Origin: Sphingomonas sanguinis
GTDB taxonomy: Bacteria > Pseudomonadota > Alphaproteobacteria > Sphingomonadales > Sphingomonadaceae
Direction: 5' to 3'
Assembly: GCF_019297835.1 (NCBI RefSeq)
Contig: NZ_CP079203.1
Coordinates: forward strand, 2,019,001-2,083,000
DNA: 64,000 bases
The notes under the pieces are model-generated. The model saw only the letters and a program-made list of their open reading frames with translations, did not search any database and was not told the origin of the DNA. A program made the position numbers and the translations under genes. Within the stretch, counting starts at the first letter, position 1. Every line of letters starts with the position of its first letter. Positions 61,774 to 64,000 of this stretch are shown one piece after another.

Positions 61774-62622
61774 TCAGATATCCTGGACCAGCCGCCCGTA
61801 AAGTTCGGGCCGCCGGTCGCGGAAGAAGCCGAACGCCGCGCGGTGGCGCTTCACCCGCTCGATGTCGAGCGTGGCGACGATCACGCCCTCTTCCTCGCGG
61901 TCGAGTTCGGCCAGGATGTCGCCGCGCTCGTCGCAGATGAAGCTGGTGCCGTAGAAGGTCTGGCCGTGCTCGCAGCCGACGCGATTGGCGGCGACGATCG
62001 GCACGACGTTGGACACGGCATGACCGACCATCGCACGGCGCCACAGCCGCGCGGTGTCGAGGCTGTCGTCATGCGGCTCGCTGCCGATCGCGGTCGGATA
62101 GAACAGGATTTCCGCGCCCATCAGCATCATCGCGCGCGCCGTCTCGGGATACCATTGGTCCCAGCAGATGCCGACGCCCAGCTTGGTCGCGGGGCCGTCC
62201 CACACCTTGAACCCGGTATTGCCGGGGCGGAAATAGAATTTCTCCTCATAGCCCGGACCATCCGGGATATGGCTCTTGCGATAGACGCCCGCGACCTTGC
62301 CGTCCGGGTTGACCATCGCCAGCGAGTTATAATGATGCGGCCCGTCCGCCTCGAAGAAGCTGGTCGGGATATGGACCTTCAGCTCGGCGGCCAGTTCCTG
62401 CATCGCGCGCACCGCCTGATGCTCGGCGGTCGGCTTGGCGTTGGTGAACAGTCCCTCGTCCTCGACGCGGCAGAAATACTCGCCCTCGAACAATTCGGGC
62501 GGCAGGATCACCTGCGCCCCCCGGGACGCCGCCTCGCGGACGAGGCGCGACACCTCGGCGATGTTGCGGTCGATATCGGCGGTAAAGGCCAGTTGCAGCG
62601 CGGCGACGGTGATCTGGGTCAT
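61774..62622 (-). CDS. aguB: N-carbamoylputrescine amidase
   Basis: A 282-residue nitrilase-superfamily enzyme making putrescine from N-carbamoylputrescine. The Glu-Lys-Cys triad lies in LPPELFEGEYFCR, YRKSHIPDGPGYEEKFYF and GVGICWDQWYPE. The DGPGYEEKFYFRPGNTGF segment is diagnostic of AguB-type amidases rather than beta-ureidopropionases. No aguA gene is seen nearby. Confidence 0.9.
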   Translation of the reverse strand: MTQITVAALQLAFTADIDRNIAEVSRLVREAASRGAQVILPPELFEGEYFCRVEDEGLFTNAKPTAEHQAVRAMQELAAELKVHIPTSFFEADGPHHYNSLAMVNPDGKVAGVYRKSHIPDGPGYEEKFYFRPGNTGFKVWDGPATKLGVGICWDQWYPETARAMMLMGAEILFYPTAIGSEPHDDSLDTARLWRRAMVGHAVSNVVPIVAANRVGCEHGQTFYGTSFICDERGDILAELDREEEGVIVATLDIERVKRHRAAFGFFRDRRPELYGRLVQDI

Positions 62623-62655
62623 GGCCCTGCCCTTTAATGGCTCCGTACGCGGGCG

Positions 62656-63666
62656 TCACCCCGCTTCCGCATCCAACCTGGCCCGCAAGGCATCGAGAAA
62701 CGGCCCTGGCTCGTCCAGCCGCAACGCCACCGCCCGCACCGGATCGCGCCTCCACCGCGAGCGCGGCGGCAAGGGCTCGGACAGGCGGATCAGCATGTTG
62801 GGCCAGGCGAGCAGCGCGATGTTCCAGCTATCGAGTGCGCGCACCGTCTCGCCATCGGGATTGGCCGTCACCGCCGCGATCGCCGCATAGGAGATGGTCC
62901 GGTCGACCAGCAGTCCGGCCCGCAGCCGCACCCCCGCCGGGGTGAGCAAAACCGGCGACAGGCGCAGCGACTTGATGAGCCCGATCAGGTACAGCAGTGA
63001 CACATCGCTGATGACGAACATCACCATCGCCGCGGTCCGGCTCCAATGCGCGACCAGCAGGTGGGTGACGGTGATCTCGATGCAGGAAATGACCAGCAGC
63101 GCGACCATCATCGGTTGCAGATGGCGGTGATAGGCAAAACCCTGCGCCCCCGCCGGGATGTCGGGCACCGCGCGCCAGCGGAACAGCGCGAGGTGGAGCA
63201 GCCGGGCCTCCGCCAGCGCCAATCGCACCAGCGGCCGGGGCAGCATCTCCTCCAGCAGCGCCGACCAGCGATCCGGATCGGCCGGGTTCCACGCCCGCAG
63301 CCGCGCCGCCACCCGCCATAGCCCCCATCCGCCATGCAGCGCGATCGCGACGACCGGAACCATCATCGCCCAGGGCATGGTGAACAGCGCCGCCCGGATC
63401 GGCGGCGGCGACAGGCTGAGCACCGCCATGCCCGCGGACGCCATCGCAGCGATTCCCGCGCGCCAACCCGGCCGACGCGTCCGGCTCAACAGCCCCAGCA
63501 TCATCGCGTCCGAGGCGATCCACAGGAACAGCAGCGCCGCGGCGCGGGGATGGACCTGCGCAATCGGCAGGCGAAGCAACGCGGCCGCGCCGACGATGAC
63601 CAGGACAGGCGCAATCATGGGCAGGATCGGACGATCAAACCCGTTGGCGGATCGGACGGCGGTCAT
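62656..63666 (-). CDS. Polytopic membrane protein, function unknown
   Basis: A 336-residue inner-membrane protein with about seven hydrophobic helices, including PMIAPVLVIVGAAALLRLPI, AALLFLWIASDAMMLGLL and MMVALLVISCIEITVTHLLV. ATG 63666 follows aggggag; the upstream frame to 63951 runs through a separate gene. The C-terminal 80 residues are soluble. I recognise no family. Confidence 0.7.
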   Translation of the reverse strand: MTAVRSANGFDRPILPMIAPVLVIVGAAALLRLPIAQVHPRAAALLFLWIASDAMMLGLLSRTRRPGWRAGIAAMASAGMAVLSLSPPPIRAALFTMPWAMMVPVVAIALHGGWGLWRVAARLRAWNPADPDRWSALLEEMLPRPLVRLALAEARLLHLALFRWRAVPDIPAGAQGFAYHRHLQPMMVALLVISCIEITVTHLLVAHWSRTAAMVMFVISDVSLLYLIGLIKSLRLSPVLLTPAGVRLRAGLLVDRTISYAAIAAVTANPDGETVRALDSWNIALLAWPNMLIRLSEPLPPRSRWRRDPVRAVALRLDEPGPFLDALRARLDAEAG

Positions 63667-63719
63667 GGCGACTCCCCTGATCGGTGGCGCCGCGATGCTA
63701 ACCCCTGCCGCCCCCCGCG

Positions 63720-64000
63720 TCACGCCGTCATGCGGGATGCCGGGGCGGGATCGAACAGGATGTAGCGCAGGACCACCGGATAGAAGCTTGTCATCTTCAG
63801 ATCGCACAGCGCCATCAGTCGTTGGTACAGCAGGCGCGTCACGCCGACATATTCGCTCCACTGCTCCTCGATGGCGCGCGCGGTCCAGATGCCGATATGT
63901 TTGGAATAGGTCAGGCGCAGCTCGCGCGTCTCGACCACGATCGCCTCGCATCCGGGGATGCTGGCCATCAGCCGCCGTTCGCGCAGCGGCGTCAGCAGCA
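63720..64000 (-). CDS. Hypothetical protein, 5' end outside the window
   Basis: An open frame reaching the right edge without a stop (upstream residues read LLTPLRERRL before Met at 63968). The visible 90-odd residues, MASIPGCEAIVVETRELRLT onwards, have a WSEYVGVTRLLYQRLMAL helix and end in a beta-like FYPVVLRYILFDP. No family is recognised, and the true start is beyond position 64000. Confidence 0.55.
   Translation of the reverse strand, partial: LLTPLRERRLMASIPGCEAIVVETRELRLTYSKHIGIWTARAIEEQWSEYVGVTRLLYQRLMALCDLKMTSFYPVVLRYILFDPAPASRMTA

Noticed and set aside
1..64000. CRISPR array or rRNA operon
   Set aside because: No regularly spaced direct repeats of CRISPR length and no rRNA-like sequence were seen on reading through.

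Overview
The window is GC-rich alphaproteobacterial DNA, most likely Sphingomonas or a close relative (Sphingomonadales). The basis is protein-level resemblance of many products: an RcGTA-type gene transfer agent cluster carrying DUF6127, DUF2163 and DUF2460 proteins, a DUF1134/EipA protein, a Ti-type TraA relaxase with TraC/TraD, and sphingomonad-style short dispersed repeats. No rRNA or CRISPR array is present. Three tRNAs are visible: Ser-GCT, Val-TAC and Lys-TTT.

Region 1 (1 to about 14,620) is the right part of an integrated mobilizable element inserted at the 3' end of tRNA-Ser(GCT). It carries a P4-type tyrosine integrase next to the tRNA, a MobA/RecD-type TraA relaxase, divergent TraC/TraD-like genes with a recognisable oriT between them, an ArdC antirestriction protein overlapping a sigma-region-4-like small protein, and an AlpA-like regulator. 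No mating-pore genes are visible, and the left end lies outside the window. The cargo looks defensive: a WYL regulator of the CapW/BrxR type at the left edge, a nucleotidyltransferase-HEPN fusion, and a two-gene operon encoding a 208-residue helical basic-tailed protein and a 1,321-residue STAND/NACHT-like NTPase with a C-terminal PD-(D/E)xK nuclease signature. That operon is my main candidate for an undescribed system. The divergent ardC/alpA interval holds a striking run of near-perfect hairpins.

Region 2 (14,628 to 20,305) is core chromosome: tRNA-Ser, an EipA-like envelope protein, dihydroorotase with an overlapping small gene, YgfZ, a PilZ protein and an OmpA-family protein with a long polyproline linker.

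Region 3 (20,419 to 33,990, all on the minus strand) is a gene transfer agent/head-tail cluster in the canonical order: terminases, portal, DUF6127, protease, capsid, connector, tail terminator, tail tube, assembly chaperones, a very short tape measure, a fused tail protein/DUF2460, DUF2163, NlpC/P60, a tail tip protein and DUF2793. Most neighbours overlap by ATGA. Two copies of a dispersed repeat sit inside the operon. There is no integrase or lysogeny module.

Region 4 (34,178 to 39,272) has tRNA-Val, an AT-richer membrane protein gene, a GH127 glycosidase, and an overlapping FUSC/poxB pair. Region 5 (39,405 to 53,548) is one long chemotaxis operon read on the minus strand: STAS, cheY, cheA, cheW, a small ORF, MCP, a deleted MCP remnant, cheW, a soluble MCP, another MCP, cheW, cheR, cheB and a coiled-coil protein. 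It shows duplication of an MCP-cheW module and an internally deleted MCP.

Region 6 (53,964 to 64,000) is housekeeping: arylamine N-acetyltransferase, TsaC, MsrA, GalE, a CitE-like lyase, a PAP2 phosphatase, small membrane proteins, tRNA-Lys, FolK, a type-5 uracil-DNA glycosylase, N-carbamoylputrescine amidase, an unknown membrane protein, and a gene cut by the right edge. Short dispersed repeats fill several of the intergenic gaps.
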